DNA from: an alpha proteobacterium BAL199
GTDB lineage: Bacteria; Pseudomonadota; Alphaproteobacteria; Thalassobaculales; Thalassobaculaceae
Direction: 5' to 3'
DNA length: 64,000 bases
Assembly: GCA_000171835.1 (NCBI GenBank)
Contig: ABHC01000005.1
Coordinates: 124,001 to 188,000, forward strand
The first letter of the stretch is position 1. Each line of letters starts with the position of its first letter. Positions 1-8,905 of this stretch are shown here, piece by piece. The notes under the pieces were generated by a model that saw nothing but the letters and a program-made list of their open reading frames with translations, ran no database searches and had not been told where the DNA came from. Both the position numbers and the translations under genes were made by a program.

Positions 1-504
1 CGATCGGTCCTGTCCATTCCAGTCATCGGCCCCGGCAAGGCGTCGATGCTCTACGCCATGACGCTGGGCGCGAAGTTCTCCGTTCTGGCGCAGTGGAAGC
101 CGGCGCTGCCGCGTTACCGCAAGGTCATCCGCGAGTACGGCTTTGAGCGCCAATGCGCGTCCGTACGATCGTTCGACGTGGAACCCGACTTCGTGAATCT
201 GACGGAAGGCAAGGAAGATGCGACCTTTCCAACCATGCTGCAGGTCGCAATGCAGTGCGTGGAACAGGACGGAGCGGACGTGATCTGCCTGGGCTCCACC
301 ACCATGCATCAGGCCGCCGAGTATCTGGCAGAGCGTTTGCCGGTGCCTTTGGTAAATCCCGGACCGCTCAGCTACAAGCTGGCGGAGACGCTGCTTGGGC
401 TCGGGCTGACCCACAGCCGCAAAGCCTACCCTGCGCCGATGGTCCGAAAGGACACACTGGTTCATGACCTCGTCAGAGCCGGCGCCACCAGTCACGACGG
501 ATGA
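1..504 (+). CDS. Asp/Glu/hydantoin racemase family protein (5' partial)
   Basis: The reading frame is open from base 1, so the true start lies outside the window and 167 residues are visible. The sequence resembles the C-terminal two thirds of the Asp/Glu/hydantoin racemase superfamily, which are cofactor-independent two-cysteine racemases. The visible part has a Cys in the segment DVICLGSTTMHQ, the position where the family carries its second catalytic Cys; the first would lie upstream. It is followed by the family-like segment PVPLVNPGPLSYKLAE. The substrate cannot be told. Its place ahead of an ABC importer, an M81 peptidase and an amidase suggests work on an amide or hydantoin-like compound, which is inference. 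Confidence 0.75.
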   Translation, partial: RSVLSIPVIGPGKASMLYAMTLGAKFSVLAQWKPALPRYRKVIREYGFERQCASVRSFDVEPDFVNLTEGKEDATFPTMLQVAMQCVEQDGADVICLGSTTMHQAAEYLAERLPVPLVNPGPLSYKLAETLLGLGLTHSRKAYPAPMVRKDTLVHDLVRAGATSHDG

Positions 505-682
505 TCCGGCAACCCTCAACCAAATGCGATCGGTGCACTGTCGCAGGCCAAAACACCGGAAACCGAACCGCAAACCGTCGATCGGGCTGGAGCCACTCCA
601 GGTCGCGACCACGCCGACGTGACGCCGCGGCCGATTGAGGCTTTCTGCCACGCGGGCCATTCACGCGGTGGAACCGGGATAG

Positions 683-1261
683 CTAGTCCTTGCCGTAGTA
701 GCCGATGATGTCGCCGTCGGTCGTCACCCCAAGTCCGTTCAGGCAGCGGTTGACGTAATTGAAGTAGCCGATGATCTGGTTGGCTTCCAGAATCTCACCG
801 TCATCGAGCCCAGCGTCGCGCAAGGCATCCACGTCCGCTTTCTCCATCCTGCCCGGCGCAAGCGTCAGCTTGCTGGCATACCGCAGCAGGGCAAGCTCGC
901 GGCCATCGAACACATCCTCGGGTCGTCCGGCGTGGAGGGCAGCTTCGATCCGATCGGCACGAGCGTTGTCCGCAATCAGATGGCGAGCGTTCGCCCAGTG
1001 ATTGGCGAGGGAATACGGGCAGTCATTCAGGATCGAAACGTAAGAAGAAATCGTTTCCTGAAACCAGGTCGGCAGCGTGTTCGCCCCGTCATGCAGTGCG
1101 GCGCGATACAAGACAACATGGCCGCGCATGGTGCTTGGGCGCAGCGAATGGACCCGCATTACGTTGTCCACGGTGCCGTGCGGCGTGCGGGCAAGATTGA
1201 GGACGTCGAGCAAAGCTTCGTCAGCCTCGTCATCGGGTATCATCCTGATCCATGCCGCCAT
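683..1261 (-). CDS. AhpD/carboxymuconolactone-decarboxylase-like protein
   Basis: This 192-residue protein is of the peroxidase-related AhpD-like type, an all-helical fold with a redox CxxC...H site. The visible motif is NDCPYSLANHW at about residues 79-89, where the family normally has CxxCxxxH. Here the second Cys is Ser, so only one cysteine is kept at the site. The rest of the pattern (helical repeat, conserved His) agrees with the family. It is transcribed away from the following ABC operon, with a 469-bp gap between them. A classical two-Cys peroxidase mechanism is doubtful, and a lyase or decarboxylase-type role is also possible. Confidence 0.75.
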   Translation of the reverse strand: MAAWIRMIPDDEADEALLDVLNLARTPHGTVDNVMRVHSLRPSTMRGHVVLYRAALHDGANTLPTWFQETISSYVSILNDCPYSLANHWANARHLIADNARADRIEAALHAGRPEDVFDGRELALLRYASKLTLAPGRMEKADVDALRDAGLDDGEILEANQIIGYFNYVNRCLNGLGVTTDGDIIGYYGKD

Positions 1262-1730
1262 CTCGATTACCCTTCCGTTCTTGTCGCTGTCAGATCCTCA
1301 CGGTCGATGCCGTCCAACGCTAGGTGCAACTATTATCGCCGTGCGGTCTCGCTGACGAACGCGCCGAACGAAGGTCGCTTTCTCCGAGCATCACAAGGCA
1401 ATAATAACAATTGGTTACAGGGCATTGACATTACCTGGACACACGTCAGGCGTGTTAACGCGGCAAGGCCAATCTGAACCATCGGTCGACGCGAACTCTC
1501 CCGCAACTCACCGCCGAAGACTTCCCGGTGCGATGATCGCAGTCCTCGAAGAAAAGCATTGACTCACTTGCCCTAACCAAACTGAAAATATCTGACAACA
1601 TCGTCATTGGCGAAGAGGGTTACCCGAAAAAATCGGACGCCGAGGGCTCACGGAAGGGGGTCGTTCCAGATCGAGTTTCTGGATCTTGGTGGCAGCCTGA
1701 CCGCCGTTATTACAGCAACGGGAGACGAGT
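1262..1730. other. Intergenic region between divergent genes
   Basis: This 469-bp gap separates the AhpD-like gene and the ABC operon, which point away from each other, so promoters for both should lie here. I see no gene. The only clear structure is a short inverted repeat, ACACG-TCAGG-CGTGT at 1441-1455, close to a TTGACA-like hexamer at about 1426. A GGGAGA ribosome-binding site lies just before the start at 1731. Confidence 0.5.
1441..1455. promoter_or_regulatory. Short inverted repeat, possible operator
   Basis: The perfect repeat ACACG / CGTGT has a 5-base spacer and sits in the middle of a divergent intergenic region. It could be a regulator site for the ABC operon or the AhpD-like gene. 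Perfect 5-bp arms can arise by chance, so this is tentative. Confidence 0.25.
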
Positions 1731-3335
1731 ATGCTCACTCGAATGAGACGGTCGGGCTTGAGGTTGGCTGTTGCGCTTCTAACGGCAACCATGGCCTTCG
1801 GATCCCTGCAGGCCCTTGCCCAGGAAAAAGTTCTCCGCGCCGTCATGCACGCGGACGTGCGGACCCTTGATCCGTTCTGGACCACACAGACGATCGCCGG
1901 CATCCACGGGCTGATGATCTACGACACGCTGTTCTCCAGCGATGCCGAACTTCAGCCGCAGCCGCAGATGGTTGATACCTGGACGGTCAGTGACGACCGC
2001 AAGACCTATACCTTCATGCTGCGCGACGGACTGAAGTTCCACGACGGCACGCCGGTCACATCCAAGGATGTGGTCGCCTCGATGAACCGCTGGGGCAAGC
2101 GCGACGGCGCCGGCAAGCAGTTGATGAGCTACACCAAGTCGCTCACGGCGAAGGATGACAAGACCTTCGAGTGGGTGCTGAGCGAGCCCTACGGCCTGCT
2201 GATCGATACCCTCGCCAAGACCGGCACCAGCATCCCGTTCGTGATGCGCGAAGCCGAAGCCATGGTCGATCCGTTTGAGCAGATCAAGGAAGTGGTCGGC
2301 TCAGGACCGTTCATGTTCAAGCGCGACGAGTGGGTCCCGGGCAACAAGACGGTCTACGTCAAGTTCAAGGACTACGTGCCGCGCAAGGAGCCGGCATCCG
2401 GTCACGCCGGTGGCAAGGTCGTGAAAGTCGACCGGGTCGAGTTCATCTGGATGTCCGACCCGCAAACCGCCCAGTCGGCCCTGATGGCAGGCGAGATCGA
2501 CTACCTGGAGAACCCGAAGCCCGACTTCCTGCCGTTGCTGGGAGCCAATCCCGACATCAAGCTTGAGGTTCATCCGGCCGCCGGCACGATGGGCATCCTG
2601 CAGCTCAACCACTTGCACCCGCCCTTCAATAACGTGAAGGCGCGGCAGGCGATGTACTACATCATCAACAACGCCGACTATCTGAACACCATAGCCGCCG
2701 ACCCAAATCTGCAGACCCTCTGCTATTCCTACTTTGGCTGCGGCGTCGCCATGGAGACGACCGCTGGCAGCGAGCCCTACAGCGGGCCGAAGGACTACAA
2801 GAAGGCCGAGCAGCTGTTCAAGGAAGCCGGCTACAACGGCGAGCCGATCACCATCCTGCACGCCACCGACCACGCCTACATCAACCCGGCCAATCTGGTG
2901 ATGATCCAGCAGCTGCGGAAGGCCGGCTTCCTCAATCTCGACGTCCAGGCGATGGACTGGGGTTCGGTCGTAGCCCGGCGCGCCAAGAAGGAGGTCCCGG
3001 CGGAAGGTGGCTGGAACATCTTCATCACCGGTACCACGGTGCTGACGTCGTCCAATCCGATCACCCACACCTCGATCGGCATGGGCTGCGACAAGGCCTG
3101 GTTCGGCTGGCCCTGTGATTCGGTGTTCGAGGACCTGCGCAAGGAGTGGGCCTTCGCGCCAGACCTCGATACCCGCAAGCGGTTGGCGGTCGAGCTGTCC
3201 AAGCGGGCCTACGATCAGGTTCCCTACATCTCCTTTGCACAATGGCGCAATCCGGTCGCGTATCGCTCGGATATGATCTCCGGCGTGCTGTCGGTGCCGT
3301 CGGTACCGCCGATGTGGAACATCGAGAAGAAGTGA
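1731..3335 (+). CDS. ABC transporter substrate-binding protein, peptide/nickel family (SBP_bac_5)
   Basis: This 534-residue periplasmic binding protein delivers its ligand to the two permeases coded just downstream. A Sec signal peptide is evident: a basic N-terminus, a hydrophobic core and a likely cut after the LQALA segment near residue 30. The mature part opens with VLRAVMHADVRTLDPFWTT and then YTFMLRDGLKFHDGTPVTSKDV, both typical of the DppA/OppA/GsiB class. Length is normal for the family. A strong hairpin follows the stop codon (3347-3370) before the permease genes. The ligand is unknown. The M81 peptidase and amidase in the same operon point to a peptide or amide compound. Confidence 0.93.
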   Translation: MLTRMRRSGLRLAVALLTATMAFGSLQALAQEKVLRAVMHADVRTLDPFWTTQTIAGIHGLMIYDTLFSSDAELQPQPQMVDTWTVSDDRKTYTFMLRDGLKFHDGTPVTSKDVVASMNRWGKRDGAGKQLMSYTKSLTAKDDKTFEWVLSEPYGLLIDTLAKTGTSIPFVMREAEAMVDPFEQIKEVVGSGPFMFKRDEWVPGNKTVYVKFKDYVPRKEPASGHAGGKVVKVDRVEFIWMSDPQTAQSALMAGEIDYLENPKPDFLPLLGANPDIKLEVHPAAGTMGILQLNHLHPPFNNVKARQAMYYIINNADYLNTIAADPNLQTLCYSYFGCGVAMETTAGSEPYSGPKDYKKAEQLFKEAGYNGEPITILHATDHAYINPANLVMIQQLRKAGFLNLDVQAMDWGSVVARRAKKEVPAEGGWNIFITGTTVLTSSNPITHTSIGMGCDKAWFGWPCDSVFEDLRKEWAFAPDLDTRKRLAVELSKRAYDQVPYISFAQWRNPVAYRSDMISGVLSVPSVPPMWNIEKK

Positions 3336-3346
3336 GCCCTGGGTTA

Positions 3347-3370
3347 CCGGGCCGGTGCAAACCGGCCCGG
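3347..3370 (+). promoter_or_regulatory. Strong hairpin between binding-protein and permease genes
   Basis: Arms CCGGGCCGG (3347-3355) and CCGGCCCGG (3362-3370) pair perfectly over 9 bp around the loop TGCAAA. No T-run follows, so it is probably not a full intrinsic terminator. In transporter operons such hairpins often cause partial termination or protect the upstream mRNA, so that the binding protein is made in excess over the permeases. That role is inferred here. Confidence 0.6.
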
Positions 3371-3473
3371 CGACCGACCGCGGAAGACCGCCGGCCCGCC
3401 GTTCTGGGCCGGACCCTCTACAGCACCTGAACGAGGCGGCACACATGCGCTTGACGGGCCACGAGGGTGATCG

Positions 3474-4415
3474 ATGACCGCCTATATCGTCCGGCGGCTG
3501 CTGGCGACGATCCCGGTCATGATCGTCGTGGCATTGTTCGTCTTCCTCCTTCTGCACCTGACGCCGGGCGATCCGGCGGCGGTGATCGCCGGCGACGACG
3601 CGTCACCCGCCGACATCGAGGGGGTCCGCCGGAAACTCGGCCTCGATCGCCCGATCTGGGAGCAGTTCGGCATCTACGTCATGAACCTGCTGAGGGGCGA
3701 CCTTGGCACATCGATCTTCTCCAACCTGCCGGTCATGACCCTGGTCAAGCAGCGTCTGGAACCCTCGCTGGTCCTGGCGGTCTCAACCCTGGTGGTTGCC
3801 ATCACCGTCGCCATTCCGATGGGGGTGATCGCGGCATGGAAAGCGCGAACGCTGGTCGACCGTGTGGTGATGGGCTTCTCGGTCTTAGGCTTCGCCGTTC
3901 CGGTCTTTCTGGTCGGCTATCTGCTGATCTATGTGTTCGCGATCGAACTGCGCTGGCTGCCCGTGCAAGGATATAAGCCACTGTCGCAGGGTGTTTGGCA
4001 GACCCTGCGGTCGATCACCTTGCCGGCGATTGCCCTGGGCATGGTCTACACCGCCCTCATCGCCCGCATCACCCGGGCCAGCATGCTGGAAGTCCTCTCC
4101 GAGGACTACATCCGCACCGCGCGCGCCAAGGGCGTCGCCACGCCCGGCGTCCTGCTGCACCACGCGCTGAAGAACGCGGCGGTGCCCATCGTCACGGTGA
4201 TCGGCATCGGCCTGACCCTGCTGATCTCCGGCGTCGTGCTGACCGAAACGGTCTTCAACATCCCCGGGCTCGGCCGGCTGACGGTGGACGCGATCCTCAA
4301 GCGCGACTATCCGATCGTGCAGGGGCTGATCATTCTGTTCGCGGCCGTGAAGGTGCTGGTGAACCTGCTCATCGACATCAGCTACACCTTCTTCGACCCA
4401 CGCATCCGGTACTAG
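3474..4415 (+). CDS. ABC transporter permease, DppB/GsiC type
   Basis: This 313-residue inner-membrane subunit is of the binding-protein-dependent transport family (BPD_transp_1). The N-terminus MTAYIVRRLLATIPVMIVVA is the usual DppB opening: a first membrane helix, then the periplasmic stretch LTPGDPAA. The EAA loop that contacts the ATPase is visible as EDYIRTARAKGV (about residues 208-219). The protein ends FFDPRIRY, a usual C-terminus for the class. A GAGGG ribosome-binding site precedes the start, and the DppC-type gene begins 10 bp downstream. Confidence 0.95.
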   Translation: MTAYIVRRLLATIPVMIVVALFVFLLLHLTPGDPAAVIAGDDASPADIEGVRRKLGLDRPIWEQFGIYVMNLLRGDLGTSIFSNLPVMTLVKQRLEPSLVLAVSTLVVAITVAIPMGVIAAWKARTLVDRVVMGFSVLGFAVPVFLVGYLLIYVFAIELRWLPVQGYKPLSQGVWQTLRSITLPAIALGMVYTALIARITRASMLEVLSEDYIRTARAKGVATPGVLLHHALKNAAVPIVTVIGIGLTLLISGVVLTETVFNIPGLGRLTVDAILKRDYPIVQGLIILFAAVKVLVNLLIDISYTFFDPRIRY

Positions 4416-4425
4416 GAGGAGAACG

Positions 4426-5292
4426 ATGGCAGCGCTCTCCGAAGCCGCGTCGACCGCCTTGGCCACCCGACGGTTCGACTGGATCCGCCGAAACCCGACC
4501 ATCGTCATCGGCGCACTCATACTTGGCCTGCTCGCAACGCTCGCGCTGATCGCGCCCTGGATCGCCGACGACCCGCTCGGCTTCGACCCGCTGGAGCGGC
4601 TGCGCCGACCGTCGGCCGAGTTCCCCTTCGGCACCGACGAGTTCGGACGCGATGTGTACAGCCGTGTCGTCTATGGCGCTCGGATCTCACTGGCTGTTGG
4701 CATTTCGGTGGCCACGATCGCAACCGCTGCCGGCCTGTTCATCGGCGTGCTGTGCGGCTACTTCCGGAAGGTCGACAACGTGGTCATGCGCGTGATGGAC
4801 GGGCTGATGGCGATCCCGCCGATCCTGCTGGCCATTGCCCTGATCACGTTGATGAAAGCCAGCCTGACCATCGTCATCATCGCGATCTCGATCCCGGAAA
4901 TCCCCCGGGTCGTGCGGCTGGTGCGCAGCGTGGTCCTGCAGGTCCGCGGCCTGCCCTACATCGAGGCGGCGATTGCCAGCGGCACCCGCACGCGCACCAT
5001 CATGACGCGCCACATCCTGCCGAACACCCTGGCGCCGCTGATCGTCCAGGCGACCTACGCCTGCGCCTCGGCGATCCTGACCGAGGCCGGCCTGTCGTTC
5101 CTGGGCGCGGGCACCCCGCCGGAGATTCCGAGCTGGGGCAACGTGATCTCGCTCGGCCGCACCTACTTCCAGATCGCGCCGTGGATCATCTTCTTTCCGG
5201 GGGTGATGCTGGCCATCACGGTGCTGGCGATCAACCTCATGGGGGACGGGCTGCGCGACACCCTCGATCCCCGCATAGCCCGGCGCATGTGA
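4426..5292 (+). CDS. ABC transporter permease, DppC/GsiD type
   Basis: This 288-residue second permease pairs with the DppB-type subunit. It has the N-terminal OppC_N segment with one membrane helix, then the typical FPFGTDEFGRDVYSRVVYGA stretch and a BPD_transp_1 domain with about five more helices. The EAA-type loop reads YIEAAIASGTRT. The C-terminus GLRDTLDPRIARRM is typical. A strong AGGAGG site lies 6 bases ahead of the ATG, and the next gene starts within 10 bp, so the genes are co-transcribed. Confidence 0.95.
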   Translation: MAALSEAASTALATRRFDWIRRNPTIVIGALILGLLATLALIAPWIADDPLGFDPLERLRRPSAEFPFGTDEFGRDVYSRVVYGARISLAVGISVATIATAAGLFIGVLCGYFRKVDNVVMRVMDGLMAIPPILLAIALITLMKASLTIVIIAISIPEIPRVVRLVRSVVLQVRGLPYIEAAIASGTRTRTIMTRHILPNTLAPLIVQATYACASAILTEAGLSFLGAGTPPEIPSWGNVISLGRTYFQIAPWIIFFPGVMLAITVLAINLMGDGLRDTLDPRIARRM

Positions 5293-5298
5293 GGCACC

Positions 5299-6348
5299 GT
5301 GGATCATTCATCCTCCAGCACCGCCTCTGCCGTGAAACCCGACCCGGACATCATTCTGTCGGTGCGCGACCTGCAGACGCGGTTCTTCACGCGAGATGGG
5401 GTGGTCCGCGCCGTCGACGGGGTTTCGTTCGACGTCCGGCGCGGCGAAACCCTTTGCATCGTCGGTGAATCCGGCTGCGGCAAAAGCGTGACCGCGCTGT
5501 CGGCCATGCGCCTTCTGCCTGACGGCGTTGGCCGCATCGTCGGCGGATCGATCCGCTTCGAAGGCGAGGAACTGACGACCCTGCCCGAGAGCGAGATGCG
5601 GCGGATCCGCGGCAACCGCATGTCGATGATCTTTCAGGAACCGATGACGTCGTTGAACCCGGTCGTGACGGTTGGCGCGCAGATCGCGGAGTCGTTGCGT
5701 ATCCATCAGAAGCTCGGCCGGGACGCCGCCTGGAACCAGGCGGTGGAGATGCTGTCCGTGGTTAAGATCGCCGATCCGCGGCAACGGGCCGGCGAGTATC
5801 CGCACCAGCTGTCGGGCGGCATGCGCCAACGCGTCATGATCGCCATAGCGCTGGCCTGTAACCCGAAACTGCTGATCGCCGACGAGCCGACCACCGCCCT
5901 CGATGTCACCATCCAGGCGCAGATCCTGAACCTCATGTTGGAACTGAAGGAACGGCTCGGCACCGCCATCGTGCTGATCACCCATGACCTGGGGGTCGTC
6001 GCCGAGACCGCTCAACGTGCGATCGTCATGTACGCTGGCCGCAAGGTCGAGGAGGCCTCGGTAGAGGAACTTTTCCGCAATCCCGTCCATCCCTACACCC
6101 GCGGCCTGATGAACTCGATCCCGCGTCGCTCGACCCTAGGCCGCAAGATCACGTCCCGTGGTCGATTGCAGGAAATCGCGGGAATCGTGCCGTCGCTGCG
6201 CGAGGACATCCAGGGCTGCGCGTTCGCCCCGCGCTGCAGTTTTGCCGTCGACCGCTGCTCGCTCGAAACACCCATTCTGCAGACCCAAGGCCCAGGCCAC
6301 ATCGCCGCCTGCTGGGAGGCCGCGCGTGTTGCGGCAACGCCGAGATGA
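5299..6348 (+). CDS. ABC transporter ATP-binding protein, DppD/OppD type
   Basis: This 349-residue ATPase energises the importer. The Walker A is GESGCGKS, the signature LSGGMRQRV, the Walker [14 protein letters not shown], followed by the switch His in LITHDLGVV. The C-terminal oligopeptide-transporter extension contains [14 protein letters not shown], a cysteine pattern seen in DppD/OppD proteins. The start is GTG. The gene overlaps the next by 4 bp (ATGA), which implies translational coupling. Confidence 0.95.
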   Translation: MDHSSSSTASAVKPDPDIILSVRDLQTRFFTRDGVVRAVDGVSFDVRRGETLCIVGESGCGKSVTALSAMRLLPDGVGRIVGGSIRFEGEELTTLPESEMRRIRGNRMSMIFQEPMTSLNPVVTVGAQIAESLRIHQKLGRDAAWNQAVEMLSVVKIADPRQRAGEYPHQLSGGMRQRVMIAIALACNPKLLIADEPTTALDVTIQAQILNLMLELKERLGTAIVLITHDLGVVAETAQRAIVMYAGRKVEEASVEELFRNPVHPYTRGLMNSIPRRSTLGRKITSRGRLQEIAGIVPSLREDIQGCAFAPRCSFAVDRCSLETPILQTQGPGHIAACWEAARVAATPR

Positions 6349-7373
6349 CCAACAGCATCCCCATGAGCGAGCGTGAAACCGTCCTGCAGGTCAAAGGACT
6401 GAAGAAGCATTTCCCGGTGCATCGCGGTGTGCTGTCGCGCGTCGTCGGCCAGGTGTACGCGGTCGACGGCGTGTCGTTCACGATCCGCCAGGGCGAGACA
6501 TTGTGTCTTGTCGGCGAGTCCGGCTGTGGAAAGTCGACGGTAGCCAAGACCGTGATGCGGTTGCTGGAACCGACCGCCGGGACCATTGAGGTGAACGGTG
6601 TCGACATCTCGGATTTGAGCGAGAGCAAACTCCGGGCTCACCGCCGGCAGATGCAGATCGTCTTCCAGGACCCTTACTCCTCGCTCAATCCCCGACTGTC
6701 CGCCGGGGCCATCGTCTCCGAGCCGTTGACCAATTTCGACCTCGCGACCGGCGCTGCACTGGCCGAACGGATCGCCGAGTTGTTCGAACGGGTCGGTCTG
6801 AGGCCAGAGGCGGCTGCCAAGTACCCTCACGAGTTCTCCGGTGGTCAGCGCCAGCGTCTCGGCATTGCCCGAGCGCTGGCGGTTAATCCCAGCCTGATCG
6901 TTGCCGACGAACCGGTGTCGGCGCTCGACGTCTCGGTCCAAGCGCAGGTGCTGAATCTGCTGATCGACCTGCAGGAAGATCTTGGCCTCGCTTACCTGTT
7001 CGTTTCGCACGATTTGGGAGTGGTCGAGCACATCGGTCACCGGATTGCGGTGATGTATCTCGGCCGGATCGTCGAGACCGCCGACAATGCCGATCTGTTC
7101 GGGACCCCGCTGCATCCCTACACCGAAGCGCTGCTGGCGGCGGCTCCGTTGCCGGATCCGACGATCAAGCGCGAACGGTTGATCCTCCAGGGCGATGTGC
7201 CGAGTCCGGTGCGCCCGCCGCCCGGCTGCCACTTCCATACCCGCTGCCCCTATGCGGTCGACCGCTGCCGCAGCGAAACTCCACCGCTTGCCGAAGTCGC
7301 ACCCGACCATTGGGTGGCCTGTCATCTCCGACCCGTCGGCGGCCCGTTCGGGCCGCTGTCCCGCACGATCTAG
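6345..7373 (+). CDS. ABC transporter ATP-binding protein, DppF/OppF type
   Basis: This 342-residue second ATPase of the importer has Walker A GESGCGKS, signature FSGGQRQRL, Walker [14 protein letters not shown] and the switch SHDLGVV. The N-terminal [15 protein letters not shown] is the usual DppF-type opening. The C-terminal [14 protein letters not shown] is the DppF counterpart of the cysteine-rich tail. A second possible start is ATG 6363. It completes the canonical five-gene transporter set. Confidence 0.95.
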   Translation: MTNSIPMSERETVLQVKGLKKHFPVHRGVLSRVVGQVYAVDGVSFTIRQGETLCLVGESGCGKSTVAKTVMRLLEPTAGTIEVNGVDISDLSESKLRAHRRQMQIVFQDPYSSLNPRLSAGAIVSEPLTNFDLATGAALAERIAELFERVGLRPEAAAKYPHEFSGGQRQRLGIARALAVNPSLIVADEPVSALDVSVQAQVLNLLIDLQEDLGLAYLFVSHDLGVVEHIGHRIAVMYLGRIVETADNADLFGTPLHPYTEALLAAAPLPDPTIKRERLILQGDVPSPVRPPPGCHFHTRCPYAVDRCRSETPPLAEVAPDHWVACHLRPVGGPFGPLSRTI

Positions 7374-7415
7374 CACGCGCCGCAGTCACGTTCTCCATTC
7401 CTATCGGAGCCTCCC

Positions 7416-8885
7416 ATGCGCCTGTTTTCAGCCACCATCGCGACCGAAACCAACACCTTCTCGCCGCTTCCGACCAGCATCGACGGCTTCAAGGAGAGCG
7501 TGTTCCTGCGGCCCGGCGAGCACCCCGAGGACGCGCCGCGGATGTGCACCGCTCCGCTGTTCGTGGCTCGCCAGCGTGCCGCTGCCGACGGTTTCACCCT
7601 GATCGAAGGCAGTTGCTTCGCCGCCAGCCCGGCCGGCAGTGTCAATCGAGCCGACTACGAGTTCATGCGCGACGAGGTCTTGGAGCAGCTGCGCGCCGCG
7701 CTGCCGCTGGATGGCATCCTGTTCGGTCTGCATGGGGCGATGGTCGCACACGGCTATGACGACGTGGAGGGTGACCTCCTGGAGCGTGCGCGCGCGATCG
7801 TCGGACCGAAATGCGTGATCGGCGTGGAGTACGACCCGCACTGCCACATGACCCTGAAGCGGGTGCGCAACGCCGACATCATCATCTGCTACAAGGAGTT
7901 CCCACACACCGACGTGGTCGACCGCGCCGAGGATCTGCTGACTCTCGTGCTGAGAACCCTGCGCGGTGAGGTCAAGCCGGTGATGTCGCTGTACGACTGC
8001 CGGCAGATCGGCAGTTATCCGACCACGCTGCCGCTGATGCGCGGCTTCGTTGACCGGATGACGGCGCTGGAAGGCAAGGACGGCATTCTTTCGGTCTCGG
8101 CCATCCACTGCTTCCCCTACGCCGACGTCAAAGAACTCACCGGCCGCATCCTGGTGGTCGCCGATGGCGACAAGGCCAAGGCCGACGCGCTTGCCACCCG
8201 GCTTGGCGAAGAATTCGTGTCGATGCGCGGCAAGACCATGCCGGAATTCTTCAGCCCAAAGGTCGGCGTCAAAACCGGTATCGACTTCAACGACGCACCG
8301 GTGGTCATCGCCGATCCGGCCGACAACGCCGGAGGCGGCGCACCGTCCGACAACACCACGATCCTGCGCGAACTGATGGCGGCCGACGCCCAGGACGCGG
8401 CGATCGGCCCGATCTGGGATCCGATTGCGGTCAAGCTGTGCTTCGATGGGGGACAGGGTGCCCGCTTCCCGCTGCGGTTCGGCGGCAAGATCGGCCCGGC
8501 CTCGGGGCAGCCGGTCGACGCCATGGTCGAGGTCACCGCCCTGGCCCGCGACTGCTGGCAGAGCTTCGGGCCGACCAAGGTGACCCTCGGCGACTGCGCC
8601 GCCGTGCGCATCGGCGGCATCGACATCGTTCTGATCACCAACCGCACCCAGGCGCTCGGCCTGGAGCTGTTCACCAACCTCGGCATCGACCCGCTGACCC
8701 GCAAGCTCCTGGTGGTGAAGTCGACCAACCACTTCATGGCGGCGTTCGGCCCGATCGCCAAGAAGGTGATCTATGTGGAGTCCGATGCTCCCTTGGCCCG
8801 CGACTACACCAAGCTCACCTACACCAAGATCCAGCGCCCGATCTGGCCGCTCGACGCGGAAACCACACCCGGCCTGATCTTCTGA
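7416..8885 (+). CDS. M81 family metallopeptidase (microcystinase MlrC-like)
   Basis: This 489-residue protein matches the M81 family in length and motifs: the N-terminal ATIATETNTFSPLPT, the metal-binding cluster D140-P-H142-C-H144 and a further FPHTD near residue 163. Family members are zinc enzymes that cut linear peptides such as linearised microcystin, but most are uncharacterised and sit beside peptide ABC transporters, as here. There is no signal peptide, so it acts in the cytoplasm on imported substrate. It lies 42 bp after the ATPase gene and 20 bp before the amidase gene, in one operon. Confidence 0.9.
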   Translation: MRLFSATIATETNTFSPLPTSIDGFKESVFLRPGEHPEDAPRMCTAPLFVARQRAAADGFTLIEGSCFAASPAGSVNRADYEFMRDEVLEQLRAALPLDGILFGLHGAMVAHGYDDVEGDLLERARAIVGPKCVIGVEYDPHCHMTLKRVRNADIIICYKEFPHTDVVDRAEDLLTLVLRTLRGEVKPVMSLYDCRQIGSYPTTLPLMRGFVDRMTALEGKDGILSVSAIHCFPYADVKELTGRILVVADGDKAKADALATRLGEEFVSMRGKTMPEFFSPKVGVKTGIDFNDAPVVIADPADNAGGGAPSDNTTILRELMAADAQDAAIGPIWDPIAVKLCFDGGQGARFPLRFGGKIGPASGQPVDAMVEVTALARDCWQSFGPTKVTLGDCAAVRIGGIDIVLITNRTQALGLELFTNLGIDPLTRKLLVVKSTNHFMAAFGPIAKKVIYVESDAPLARDYTKLTYTKIQRPIWPLDAETTPGLIF

Positions 8886-8905
8886 CCCCGACGGAGGCCA
8901 CTGCC

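Noticed and set aside
8438-8905. N-terminal extension of the amidase of about 155 residues.
   Set aside because: It lies within the M81 gene in another frame and shows Arg/Pro/His-rich shadow composition; the GTG at 8906 has a good ribosome-binding site.
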